Shown: positions 55,101 through 62,761 of the stretch, in pieces
How the letters are laid out: every line of letters begins with the position of its first letter
Position numbering within the stretch: the stretch's first letter is position 1
NCBI RefSeq assembly: GCF_000621545.1
Contig: NZ_JHYA01000006.1
Location: 124,001-188,000 of the forward strand
DNA length: 64,000 nt
From: Anaerovibrio lipolyticus LB2005
GTDB taxonomy: Bacteria > Bacillota > Negativicutes > Selenomonadales > Selenomonadaceae
Direction of reading: 5' to 3'
Program-made: the position numbers and the translations under genes
The notes under the pieces: model-generated
What the model saw: only the letters and a program-made list of their open reading frames with translations
Told to the model about the DNA's origin: nothing
Databases searched by the model: none

Positions 55101-57704
55101 AACCTTATGACCACCGATGTGGCTAATTATTATGGCGGTGCCTTCTTCGATCATGGCGATGGTAAAGATGTATATTCAACCACTGGAAAATATGGTACCT
55201 TAAAGTCTGTTATGGGTGGTTATAAGGCTAGCGACTGGGTTATTAAATCAGGCCAGGTAACTGGAAATGATGACCAAGAACATATTTCCGTATATACCTA
55301 CGACAATTCCACCATGTGGTCTCCTCAGCACGGTTATTACACTAGTGATGATGCCCGCATGATTATCACACCAAAAACGGTTACTGCCACTATTGTGGGT
55401 GAGAAAACCTATGGTGAGGATGCAGTAGTTGGTGTTAAGGCTGCTGATGGAACTGCAACTTACATAAGTGATCCACATAGCAGTAATTACTCGATGGATG
55501 TTACTGGCTTTATTGGCGAAGATACTGCTGACAAAGTTTTTCATATTGACCGTACCGTAGCAAAGTATAATAATGATAAAAATCAGCTGGGGGCTGGTGA
55601 ATACACTAATAAGGCAGCAACTGATTTTACCAACCCAACCTTTACCAATAAGGATAAAAACTACAATTATAAGGTTGAATTTAAGGATACCTTAAAGGTA
55701 AATAAGGCTAACCTTATTGTTGATATTGTGGGTACCAAAACCTATGGTGACGATGTATCCAAGGGAAGCTACAGCTACTATGCCCATGGCCAAAATAGCA
55801 AGAATGAGGGCAGTGATATTTCTGCTGATGATGTCATTAATAATGGTAGCCTAAAGAGCTGGGAAGACAAGTCAAAATTTACTGGTTCCATTACTGTAAA
55901 TTCTGCAAATGCTGATAAAAATGTTACCCATAATGACAAAGATACAGGGTCCACTGAGATTACTCAAATAACAGATGTTATAGTATCAGAAAGTGGCGAC
56001 TCAATAGCCTATAATCTTTCTGAAGCAGATATTACTTCAGATAATAATAAAAAACTGTTAGATAATTATAATCTTGTTTTTGCTACTAATAATACTGATA
56101 CAAGTAAGAATAGCGTTGGCAAATTAACCATTATCCCTAAGAAACTTACAGTAAATGTGGTGGGTGAAAAGATATATGGTGAGGACAAGCTGGCATCTAA
56201 TAAATATCATGTTGAATATACTGGTTATGTCGATGGCGATAAGGATGCTTTAAGTGCTACATTAGGCAATAACATTTCTTATACAGATGATAACAATAAG
56301 CTGGCTGCTGGCACATACACTGATGATAGCAAATTTGAAGACGCGAACCCAGTTATCAATAATCTGAAATTTGAAAATTCTGATAAGGTAAATAATAATT
56401 ACAAATCTACAGTATCCCACAAGCTGACAGTTAAAAAGGCTGATTTGTATATTAATGTGGATGGCTCCAAGCAGTATGGTGATGGTATAAAGGGTAAGAC
56501 AGCATCCTATACCTATTACGCTACAAGCAAGAATGAAGCTAATGCAGACCATACTGCCACAGATAAGGACAAGCTGAATGACGGTAGCCTAAAAAGCTGG
56601 GATACCATTTCATCTTCTAATATTGACAAGAGCAAGGTTACTTCTGTAACTGCCAATGCTGATGTTTATCATAATGATGTTCAACAGTCAACCAAGAATA
56701 TTGGAGATGGCTCCAATGTTATAACTGATTCCACAGGTAAAATAATCAGCTATGGCGTGGAAAAGATGAGCTTTGCTACCGGATCCTTTGATAACCTGAA
56801 AAATTATAACGTTATCTTTAAGTCTGGTACTATGACGGTTACACCAGCAAAGCTTAAGGTAACTTCTATTGGTACGAAAAACTTTGGGGATGATTCTGTA
56901 ATTGGTGGCAAATTGGATACAACCACTGATGGGAAATATAATGTTACAGTAACTGGACTGCAGGCTGGCGATACTGTGGCTGATTCTTTCACCTATAATT
57001 TTGATGAAATACAAAAATATAGTGATAATAAAGAATTAGCTTGTGGGACTTACAATAATCCTGATGATTTCAACAAACCAGTTTTTACAGCTATAAATAA
57101 TAGACGTAATTATGATATTACATTTGAATATCAGCTTACCGTTAAACCATCTACTTCACAGAGCAGCTTACCATTTAGAGGGTCTGGTACAAGTCCGTCA
57201 AGTGAACCAACAACAACTCCAGCTAGTGAGCCAACAACAGTTCCAGCTAGTGAGCCAACAACGGTTCCAGCAAGTGAACCAACTACAACTCCTGCCAGTG
57301 AGCCAACAACGATTCCAGCAAATGAACCAGCTACAACTCCAGCCATTGAGCCAACAACGGTTCCAGCAAATGAACCAACTACGGCTCCAGCTTCTAAACC
57401 AGCTGATAATTCTAATACTGAGACTTTTAAAATTCCTAATGATGTAATTATTGAAATCAATAAAGCTACTGAGGATATTAATACTGAATCCAAGAAGGTA
57501 GATGAGGAAAGAAAGAAGATCAGATATGACGGCTACAATCCTAAGGAAGCCCGTGATGGTATCAGATTTATTACCGTAGAGGACACCGGTATTAATGTTG
57601 AAGATGCCAAAGTAGAGCATACAACCATCACAATTGAGCCAGACAGTCTGGTAGATGAAAACAGTGAAATTATTATAAATGGTAGCAATGAAGCTGCAGA
57701 GTAA
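52176..57704 (+). CDS. FhaB-like TPS exoprotein with GLUG, MBG and Pro-rich repeats (TpsA)
   Basis: An 1,842-residue secreted protein. It has a signal peptide (about 1-30, cut near 'GVGYAEDA') and a TPS domain (about 35-260) with the classic 'ILVNPNGTMFYDG' and 'NAAGVVIST'. A GLUG repeat region follows (about 510-880, phrases such as 'NVGGIVGELTDGTI' and 'NVGGIVGSMSDGSI'). Five MBG/YDG-type units (about 1060-1650) each begin with a strand and 'GEKTYGED' or a variant. Then come eight 8-residue Pro-rich units and an acidic C-terminal tail. ATG 52176 is chosen because it begins the signal peptide. It follows its TpsB by 44 bases. There is no barrel or obvious anchor. Function as adhesin or matrix protein is inferred from the domains. 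Confidence 0.88.
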   Translation: MTNRNLLSKKIILGLATATLCYGPFGVGYAEDANDALPNIDKVAYGDVTISTTTATEENQAVKSTMDILQTTDKAIIDWNSFNVGIDATVNFIQTLNGKPNVAAMTLNRVNEAGGMSEIAGHINSIGSFILVNPNGTMFYDGSEVNAAGVVISTADIDAEQFKNGKLYFKQDGTKNENIIVNGTINASTNGVYMDKMLSDIKNNDALMSKLKENLKNSPLNLDGIQLATGFSVANNTIKLVADGDITVGEKGSLQAVTSTTISGDKTIGTEEFSVEGDSSTRLGSITLRADQNADDVNANGVAAKVNLNNAKDSQIASHSVGVYYNPDLVEHEVDGEKKTINGAKVTDLGLTDTKDSTYTQKDYTNYSKEAEAYKSKVAQRFTEFSRSDDKKAVTQTRGIQNQGYHMLVNNLYQMEAIQYSDKANMGGSYAQGTSFQAENTKYWNDGKGFKSIGSTDNVFHGGFTGHGGSNTYGIYDLTINRSDDDNIGLFGVAQKASFWSINLVDSNIIGKNNVGGIAGQATDHSKFSGVSVRKRVKNSDGETKTAKLDNVSGTDNVGGIVGELTDGTIRFSSNGSQVSGHDNVGGLAGNVSGEAIGASAGEGYANNIYKSNNNGFYSTTENVEQGYGVIKATGTDAGGLVGHVNSTADVSINESHSNGQVQGKENVGGIVGTLEKGTIQYTYNTNENATLSSSSVVGEASVGAGTSEYGRVYGTTNVGGIVGNMTGGAIDQSYNAGNVEGSTNVGGIVGSMSDGSITKAYNADNNTVLNTSNNDDAKYYGFTVKNESNTIDSYTYDNNKQTWLKNGTEQITADQLKAVPENTRMYYNRLAYRDATVTGTNNVGGVVGSMSNGFMEQVYNAGRVKANGEASNVGAFIGKYEAGTINDSFYVTTENDGVTNITNQSKAVGNDVAMEGITAKTLYEAQNTNDTKWTVGKNTANGWTIYNNSSTPLLNHFMKWININRQYEYDGTVHNLMTTDVANYYGGAFFDHGDGKDVYSTTGKYGTLKSVMGGYKASDWVIKSGQVTGNDDQEHISVYTYDNSTMWSPQHGYYTSDDARMIITPKTVTATIVGEKTYGEDAVVGVKAADGTATYISDPHSSNYSMDVTGFIGEDTADKVFHIDRTVAKYNNDKNQLGAGEYTNKAATDFTNPTFTNKDKNYNYKVEFKDTLKVNKANLIVDIVGTKTYGDDVSKGSYSYYAHGQNSKNEGSDISADDVINNGSLKSWEDKSKFTGSITVNSANADKNVTHNDKDTGSTEITQITDVIVSESGDSIAYNLSEADITSDNNKKLLDNYNLVFATNNTDTSKNSVGKLTIIPKKLTVNVVGEKIYGEDKLASNKYHVEYTGYVDGDKDALSATLGNNISYTDDNNKLAAGTYTDDSKFEDANPVINNLKFENSDKVNNNYKSTVSHKLTVKKADLYINVDGSKQYGDGIKGKTASYTYYATSKNEANADHTATDKDKLNDGSLKSWDTISSSNIDKSKVTSVTANADVYHNDVQQSTKNIGDGSNVITDSTGKIISYGVEKMSFATGSFDNLKNYNVIFKSGTMTVTPAKLKVTSIGTKNFGDDSVIGGKLDTTTDGKYNVTVTGLQAGDTVADSFTYNFDEIQKYSDNKELACGTYNNPDDFNKPVFTAINNRRNYDITFEYQLTVKPSTSQSSLPFRGSGTSPSSEPTTTPASEPTTVPASEPTTVPASEPTTTPASEPTTIPANEPATTPAIEPTTVPANEPTTAPASKPADNSNTETFKIPNDVIIEINKATEDINTESKKVDEERKKIRYDGYNPKEARDGIRFITVEDTGINVEDAKVEHTTITIEPDSLVDENSEIIINGSNEAAE
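57201..57392 (+). repeat. 24-base tandem repeat coding SEPTTxPA
   Basis: Eight head-to-tail units of 24 bases encode SEPTTTPA, SEPTTVPA, SEPTTVPA, SEPTTTPA, SEPTTIPA, NEPATTPA, IEPTTVPA and NEPTTAPA. The later units are more diverged. The array makes a stiff Pro/Thr stalk near the C-terminus, and it can easily change length by slippage. Confidence 0.92.
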
Positions 57705-57724
57705 TTTTAAAAAGATTATTTATT

Positions 57725-57822
57725 AATGGCAGAGACTACTGCCTATAGCGTCGGTCATGAACCTAAAAGTTTCTTTACGATTCATGCCCTAATTGCTCTA
57801 GGCATTAGCCCCTGCCATTTTT
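57725..57822 (+). terminator. Long nested hairpin, probable terminator
   Basis: Three nested arms pair: AATGGCAG (57725) with CTGCCATT (57812-57819), TGCCTATAG with CTCTAGGCA inside it, and GGTCATGAA with TTCATGCCC nearer the loop. TTTTT follows at 57818. It spans about 98 bases, much longer than other terminators here, and lies 21 bases after the TpsA stop. Confidence 0.6.
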
Positions 57823-57901
57823 ACAATATGAACTTATGTGCAATCAAGCGATACATTTTTTCTAAGTTTGCAATAAAATTACAAAATTATACCCAAATGT
57901 G

Positions 57902-57929
57902 TTGACAAAACTGAATAATCGCGTAATAA
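57902..57929 (+). promoter_or_regulatory. ilvN: Promoter of the ilv-leu operon
   Basis: A perfect TTGACA (57902-57907), 16-base spacer and TAATAA (57924-57929); TAATAT at 57927 is the alternative -10. It lies about 60 bases before the T-box stem I, as expected for a leader transcript. Confidence 0.65.
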
Positions 57930-57990
57930 TATACACATGTTTACGAGGTTTGTAACTACAGTAAGCAGATACAACATGATAATTTATTAT

Positions 57991-58246
57991 TTAGCAATGA
58001 TTGGGACGAAGAGTAGTCGTTTTTTTACAGAGAGTCGGGTTGCTGGAAGCCGATATTAAGCAAAGCTTGGACATCACCCATGAGCTTCAGCGTCGAGTTG
58101 CACAAAGGTGTGGGGAGGCGTTGACGTGATTCAGCGTTAATGAAGGTTCGATGATTCAATAGAATCATTTCTCGAGCATTGAGTATAATGCAGGGTGGTA
58201 CCGCGATACTTCGCCCCTGTTGCTGTATAGCAATGGGGGCTTTTTT
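57991..58246 (+). promoter_or_regulatory. T-box riboswitch leader of the branched-chain amino-acid operon
   Basis: The leader has the T-box landmarks in order: stem I with 'GGACGAAGAGTAG' (58003), 'AGAGAGTCGGG' and 'GCTGGAAGCC' (58030-58052), a stem III hairpin ATGATTC-AATA-GAATCAT (58151-58168), the T-box sequence 'AGGGTGGTACCGCG' (58192-58205) and a terminator GCCCC..TTGCT/AGCAA..GGGGGC with TTTTTT (58213-58246). Uncharged tRNA binding favours the antiterminator and lets transcription reach ilvN. From the genes, tRNA-Leu, tRNA-Ile or tRNA-Val is expected; I could not fix the specifier codon by eye. The 555-base gap before ilvN is filled by the preceding terminator, the promoter and this leader. 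Confidence 0.92.
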
Positions 58247-58259
58247 ATTGGAGGTTTTT

Positions 58260-58790
58260 ATGAAGCATGTTTTATCTGTATTGGTTAAAAACCAGCCAGG
58301 CGTACTGGTGAGAGTGGCCAGTATGTTTTCTAGGCGAGAGTTTAACATAGAAAGCCTCACTGTAGGGGAAACAGAAAAAAGTGAGTTTTCTCGCATTACA
58401 GTGGTAGTCAGCGGTGACGAAAACATCGTTGATCAGGTGATGAAGCAGTTGGGGAAGCTGCCGGACGTGGAGGTTGTGAAACGACTAAATGAGGGATCTT
58501 CCGTATACAGGATTATGACCCTTATTAAGGTTCAGGCAGACGATACCAACCGATTGGATGTGTTAAAAATGGCGGAGCTTTTCGGAGCTCGTGTCATTGA
58601 TGTGCAGCCTACCACATTGATTTTTGAAATCACGGGTAGTGAGGACAAGGTGAAGGCCTTTAACCGAGTCCTTTCATCCTACAAGGTTTTAGAGGTCATC
58701 CAGACTGGTTTTACCGGCTTGGAGCGTGGGGAGCATACTATACTAGAATATTGTGAGGAGAGAGAGTATTATGGCAAAAATCTTTTATGA
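58260..58790 (+). CDS. ilvN: Acetolactate synthase small (regulatory) subunit
   Basis: A 176-residue protein with an N-terminal ACT domain ('[24 protein letters not shown]') and the C-terminal half typical of bacterial IlvN/IlvH, with '[20 protein letters not shown]'. It binds the catalytic subunit, raises its activity and gives feedback inhibition by valine. I start at ATG 58260, after TTGGAGG and just past the T-box terminator; in-frame upstream ATGs lie inside the leader. The end overlaps ilvC by 20 bases. Its catalytic partner ilvB is four genes away rather than adjacent. Confidence 0.95.
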   Translation: MKHVLSVLVKNQPGVLVRVASMFSRREFNIESLTVGETEKSEFSRITVVVSGDENIVDQVMKQLGKLPDVEVVKRLNEGSSVYRIMTLIKVQADDTNRLDVLKMAELFGARVIDVQPTTLIFEITGSEDKVKAFNRVLSSYKVLEVIQTGFTGLERGEHTILEYCEEREYYGKNLL

Positions 58791-59787
58791 TCAGGATGTT
58801 AATTGGGAAGTTATTAAGGATAAGACTGTTGCCATTATTGGTTATGGTTCCCAGGGTCATGCCCATGCATTGAACCTGAAGGAAAGTGGCTTGAATGTGG
58901 TTGTTGGTCTTTATGAAGGCTCCCGTTCCAAGGCAGTTGCTGAAAGCAAGGGCCTGAAGGTTCTGCCAGTTGGTGAGGCTACCGCTGCTGCAGATATCGT
59001 CATGATCCTGATTCCAGATGAGAAGCAGGCTGAGGTTTACAAAAATGAGATTGCTCCTAATCTGAAGTCTGGTGCAGCTCTCGCCTTCGCTCATGGTTTC
59101 AACATTCATTTCCAACAGATTATTCCACCAAAGGATGTGGATGTATTCATGGTTGCCCCTAAGGGGCCTGGCCATCTTGTACGTCGTACCTTCACTGAGG
59201 GTGGCGGTGTTCCAGATGTATTTGCTGTAGAGCAGGATGCTACCGGCCATGCATTTGAGCTGGCATTGGCTTATGCCCGTGGTATTGGTGGTACCCGTTC
59301 TGGCTGTATCCAGACTACCTTTAGAGAAGAAACTGAAACTGACCTCTTTGGTGAGCAGGCTGTTCTCTGCGGTGGTGTTTGCTCCCTTATCAAGAACGGC
59401 TTCGAGACCTTGGTGGCTGCCGGTTATCAGCCAGAGATTGCTTATTTCGAGTGCTTCCATGAAATGAAGCTCATCGTTGATTTGATGTATGAGGGCGGTA
59501 TGGCCAAGATGCGCAAGTCCATCTCTAATACTGCTGAATACGGTGATTATGTATCCGGTCCTCGCGTTGTAGGTGAGCCAAGCCGTAAGGCTATGGAGCA
59601 GGTACTGAAGGAAATTCAGGATGGTACCTTTGCCAACAAGTTCCTTACCGATAATCGTGCTGGTGGCTGGGCTAATTTCTATGCTATGCGCCGTCTCAAT
59701 GCTGAGCATCAGATTGAGGAAGTTGGTGCCAAGCTCCGTGGCATGATGTCCTGGCTGAAGGATGGAGCTGACCTTTCCAAAGACTAA
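58771..59787 (+). CDS. ilvC: Ketol-acid reductoisomerase
   Basis: A 338-residue class I (short) enzyme that converts acetolactate to dihydroxyisovalerate, and acetohydroxybutyrate to dihydroxymethylvalerate, using NAD(P)H and magnesium. The Rossmann motif '[19 protein letters not shown]' is at about residues 22-40, followed by '[11 protein letters not shown]', where cofactor choice is set. The metal-binding region includes '[19 protein letters not shown]' (about 185-205) and '[20 protein letters not shown]'. ATG 58771 follows GAGGAGAGAG and overlaps the end of ilvN, so translation is probably coupled. A strong hairpin terminator comes 50 bases after the stop. Confidence 0.96.
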   Translation: MAKIFYDQDVNWEVIKDKTVAIIGYGSQGHAHALNLKESGLNVVVGLYEGSRSKAVAESKGLKVLPVGEATAAADIVMILIPDEKQAEVYKNEIAPNLKSGAALAFAHGFNIHFQQIIPPKDVDVFMVAPKGPGHLVRRTFTEGGGVPDVFAVEQDATGHAFELALAYARGIGGTRSGCIQTTFREETETDLFGEQAVLCGGVCSLIKNGFETLVAAGYQPEIAYFECFHEMKLIVDLMYEGGMAKMRKSISNTAEYGDYVSGPRVVGEPSRKAMEQVLKEIQDGTFANKFLTDNRAGGWANFYAMRRLNAEHQIEEVGAKLRGMMSWLKDGADLSKD

Positions 59788-59838
59788 TTTAGAATAAAAG
59801 AGGTTTTCTTCCTCAAATATAGAATAGTCTAAATGTAG

Positions 59839-59875
59839 AACGGCTTACGCCATATTCTGGTGTAAGCCGTTTTTT
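59839..59875 (+). terminator. Strong hairpin terminator or attenuator between ilvC and leuC
   Basis: AACGGCTTACGCC pairs with GGTGTAAGCCGTT around a six-base loop and runs into TTTTTT. Only 33 bases separate it from leuC, with no room for a full promoter between. It may trim transcription of the leu genes relative to ilvNC, or respond to a second signal. Confidence 0.85.
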
Positions 59876-59908
59876 GAAAATGAGCTGTGCATTTAGGAGG
59901 GACAAACT

Positions 59909-61168
59909 ATGGGTATGAATATGACCGAAAAGATTCTGGCCCAGCATGCGGGATTGGAATCTGTTGTACCAGGTCAGCTTATTACATGTAAGCTGGATAT
60001 GGTATTGGCTAATGATGTTACTGCGCCACCGGCCATTAAGGAATTTGCCAAAATAGGCCGTCCAGTATTTGATAATACAAAAATCGCCTTGGTACCAGAC
60101 CATTTTACACCAAACAAAGATATTAAGGCTGCCGGTCTGGCGAAAACTGTTCGTGATTTTGCCAAGGAAAACAAGATAAAAAACTATTTTGAAGTTGGAC
60201 GTGTAGGAATAGAGCATGTTATTTTACCAGAAAAGGGCATTGTGGCTCCTGGTATGTGCATTATTGGAGCGGATTCCCATACTTGTACATACGGAGCGGT
60301 AAATGCTTTTTCCACAGGAGTTGGCTCCACAGACCTTGGCGTGGCTATGGCCACTGGTGAAGCCTGGTTTAAGGTTCCTAAAACTATTAAGGTTGAGCTC
60401 ACTGGTAAGAAGCCTAAGTATATTTGTGGCAAGGATGTTATTTTGACCCTTATCGGCATGATTGGCGTGGATGGGGCTCTTTATAAGTCACTGGAATTTG
60501 CTGGTGAAGGCGTTGCTGAGCTTACTATGACAGACCGTCTTACTATTGCCAATATGGCCATTGAGGCCGGTGGCAAGAACGGTATTTTCCCTTATGACAA
60601 GATTGCTGAGGAGTATGTAAAGGGTAGAGTGGATTACGACTTTACTCCTGTGGAGGCTGACCCGGATGCCCAGTATGAAAGGGTTATTAATATTAATCTT
60701 TCTGAGCTGACTCCAGTGGTGGCATTCCCACATCTTCCAGAAAATACCCATCCTGTATCTGAAATTGATGAAATAAAGATAGACCAGGTTGTTATTGGGT
60801 CCTGCACCAATGGACGCTTTGAGGATTTGGAGCAGGCGGCAGAAATTTTTAAAGGACATAAGGTTCACCCAGATGTGCGCTGCATTATAATTCCGGGCTC
60901 CCAGAAGGTATATATGGATGCCATTCACGCTGGCTTCGTGGATATATTTGTGGAGGCGGGCTGTGCTGTCAGCACTCCAACCTGTGGTCCTTGTCTTGGT
61001 GCCCATATGGGTATTATGACAGCCGGGGAGAAGGCTGTTTCTACCACCAATCGTAATTTCCGTGGCCGTATGGGCCATGTGGATTCCGAGGTATATCTGG
61101 CGGGTCCTTATGTTGCTGCTGCCAGCGCTATTCTTGGACGGATTGCAGTTCCAGAGGAGGTTGAATAA
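59909..61168 (+). CDS. leuC: 3-isopropylmalate dehydratase large subunit
   Basis: A 419-residue aconitase-family protein, the shorter type with separate small subunit. With LeuD it isomerises 2-isopropylmalate to 3-isopropylmalate in leucine synthesis. The [4Fe-4S] ligands are Cys299 ('GSCTNGR') and Cys359/Cys362 ('TCGPCLG'). Other marks are '[20 protein letters not shown]' and '[10 protein letters not shown]'. The start is ATG 59909 with AGGAGG upstream; ATG 59918 is a second option. leuD starts one base after its stop. Confidence 0.96.
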   Translation: MGMNMTEKILAQHAGLESVVPGQLITCKLDMVLANDVTAPPAIKEFAKIGRPVFDNTKIALVPDHFTPNKDIKAAGLAKTVRDFAKENKIKNYFEVGRVGIEHVILPEKGIVAPGMCIIGADSHTCTYGAVNAFSTGVGSTDLGVAMATGEAWFKVPKTIKVELTGKKPKYICGKDVILTLIGMIGVDGALYKSLEFAGEGVAELTMTDRLTIANMAIEAGGKNGIFPYDKIAEEYVKGRVDYDFTPVEADPDAQYERVININLSELTPVVAFPHLPENTHPVSEIDEIKIDQVVIGSCTNGRFEDLEQAAEIFKGHKVHPDVRCIIIPGSQKVYMDAIHAGFVDIFVEAGCAVSTPTCGPCLGAHMGIMTAGEKAVSTTNRNFRGRMGHVDSEVYLAGPYVAAASAILGRIAVPEEVE

Positions 61169-61169
61169 T

Positions 61170-61670
61170 ATGGCACACGAAGGTAAGGTATGGCGTTATG
61201 GTGACAATGTGGATACAGATGTTATCATCCCAGCAAGATATTTAAACTCCTTTGATCCTAAGGACTTGGCGGCCCATTGTATGGAGGACAGCGACGAGCA
61301 TCAGGATGCTCCCTTCGCTACTAACGTGGTTGATGGAGATATAATGGTGGGGGGCAAGAATTTTGGCTGTGGCTCCTCCCGTGAGCATGCGCCTGTGGCC
61401 ATTAAGGCAGCAGGGGTTCCCGTTGTAATTGCCGCAGATTTCGCCCGTATTTTCTATAGAAATGGCATCAATATTGGTCTGCCATTATTGGAAATCGGTG
61501 ATGATGTTAAAAAAATAAGTCATGGTGATAAATTAAAGGTGGACCCATCCACTGGTGTAATCGAAAATCTCACCACTGGGGAAACCTACCACGCTCAGCC
61601 ACTTCCTGGCTTCGTACAGGAGATTGCAAAGGCGGGGGGCCTTATTAATTACATTAAGGAGAAGAAATAA
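61170..61670 (+). CDS. leuD: 3-isopropylmalate dehydratase small subunit
   Basis: A 166-residue swivel-domain protein that completes the isopropylmalate isomerase. The motifs '[15 protein letters not shown]', '[16 protein letters not shown]' and '[15 protein letters not shown]' are all present. I use ATG 61170 ([11 protein letters not shown]), right after the leuC stop with GGAGG upstream, rather than longer in-frame starts inside leuC. leuB follows after one base. Confidence 0.95.
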   Translation: MAHEGKVWRYGDNVDTDVIIPARYLNSFDPKDLAAHCMEDSDEHQDAPFATNVVDGDIMVGGKNFGCGSSREHAPVAIKAAGVPVVIAADFARIFYRNGINIGLPLLEIGDDVKKISHGDKLKVDPSTGVIENLTTGETYHAQPLPGFVQEIAKAGGLINYIKEKK

Positions 61671-61671
61671 T

Positions 61672-62739
61672 ATGGCTAAAAAGATTGTTGTAATTCCAGG
61701 AGATGGAATTGGCAAAGAAATAACCGATTCCGCTGTTGAGGTGTTAAAAAAGGCAGCAGGAAAGTTCGGTTTAAATCTTGAATACGAATATAAGGATGCT
61801 GGCGGTACTGCCTATGATAAGTTCGGCGTACCCCTTCCAGATGATACTCTTGAGGCATGCAAGGCTGCTGATGGTGTGCTTTTTGGTGCCGTAGGCGGTG
61901 ACAAATGGGATAATGTGGAGCCTGGTCTGCGTCCGGAAAAGGCTATTTTGGGACTTAGAAAAGGATTAGGACTCTATGCAAATCTTCGTCCAGTTAAGGT
62001 GGCAGATTCCTTGGTGGAGTATTCACCATTAAAGCCAGATCGCATCAAGGGCTGCGATATTGTTATTGTCCGTGAGCTGGTGGGGGGCATTTACTTCGGA
62101 GATAAATGTGAGTCTGAGCTTTATAATGGTGCCGAAAGAGCCTGGGATTTGGAGAATTACTCTGTTCCCGAGGTTCAGCGTATCGCCAAGCTGGCCTTTG
62201 AGACTGCCAAGCTTCGCCGTGGAAAGGTTACTTCTGTAGACAAGGCCAATGTACTGGCCACCTCCAGACTTTGGAGACGCACTGTTGCAGAGGTTGCCAA
62301 GGATTATCATGATGTGGAGCTTAACAACCTCTATGTGGACAATACTGCTATGCAGCTGGCTGTTCGACCAACCCAGTTTGATGTAATATTGACCGGTAAT
62401 CTCTTTGGGGATATTTTAAGTGATGAAGCAGCAGTTTTAGGAGGTTCCATTGGCATGATGCCATCTGCCTCTATCGGTGAACTCACATCCCTTTACGAGC
62501 CAATTCACGGTTCTGCACCAGATATTGCAGGACAGGGCATTGCCAACCCTGTAGGTACAATTCTTTCCGCAGCTATGCTTCTCAGATATTCACTAAAAGA
62601 AGAAAAAGCAGCAAGAGCAGTGGAGGAAGCCTGCGATAAGGCATTGGCAGCCGGCTGGCGTACAGCAGATCTTTGGCATGAAGGCTTTAAAAAGGCTGAC
62701 ACAGCTACAATGACTCAGGCAGTTATAGACTGTCTCTAA
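61672..62739 (+). CDS. leuB: 3-isopropylmalate dehydrogenase
   Basis: A 355-residue NAD-dependent beta-decarboxylating dehydrogenase that oxidises 3-isopropylmalate to the precursor of 2-ketoisocaproate. It has 'VVIPGDGIGKEITDSAVEVL' at the N-terminus, 'ANLRPVK', 'VRELVGGIYFG' (substrate loop with the leucine-pathway signature), 'VDKANVLATSRLWR', and 'GNLFGDILSDEAAVLGGSIGM' in part, with 'EPIHGSAPDIAGQGIANP'. ATG 61672 is the first codon of the conserved start (MAKKIVVIPGDG), one base after the leuD stop, behind a GGAG site. Confidence 0.96.
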   Translation: MAKKIVVIPGDGIGKEITDSAVEVLKKAAGKFGLNLEYEYKDAGGTAYDKFGVPLPDDTLEACKAADGVLFGAVGGDKWDNVEPGLRPEKAILGLRKGLGLYANLRPVKVADSLVEYSPLKPDRIKGCDIVIVRELVGGIYFGDKCESELYNGAERAWDLENYSVPEVQRIAKLAFETAKLRRGKVTSVDKANVLATSRLWRRTVAEVAKDYHDVELNNLYVDNTAMQLAVRPTQFDVILTGNLFGDILSDEAAVLGGSIGMMPSASIGELTSLYEPIHGSAPDIAGQGIANPVGTILSAAMLLRYSLKEEKAARAVEEACDKALAAGWRTADLWHEGFKKADTATMTQAVIDCL

Positions 62740-62761
62740 TCTCTAATGGAGGTATACTCAC

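Noticed and set aside
57131-57493. Minus-strand frame with a Gly/Val/Ser repeat opposite the Pro-rich stalk
   Set aside because: It is the mirror of the 24-base repeat coding SEPTTxPA and has no ribosome site or context.
58179-58259. A longer ilvN with 27 extra N-terminal residues
   Set aside because: Those codons lie in the T-box antiterminator and terminator; ATG 58260 has a proper ribosome site and begins the conserved ACT domain.
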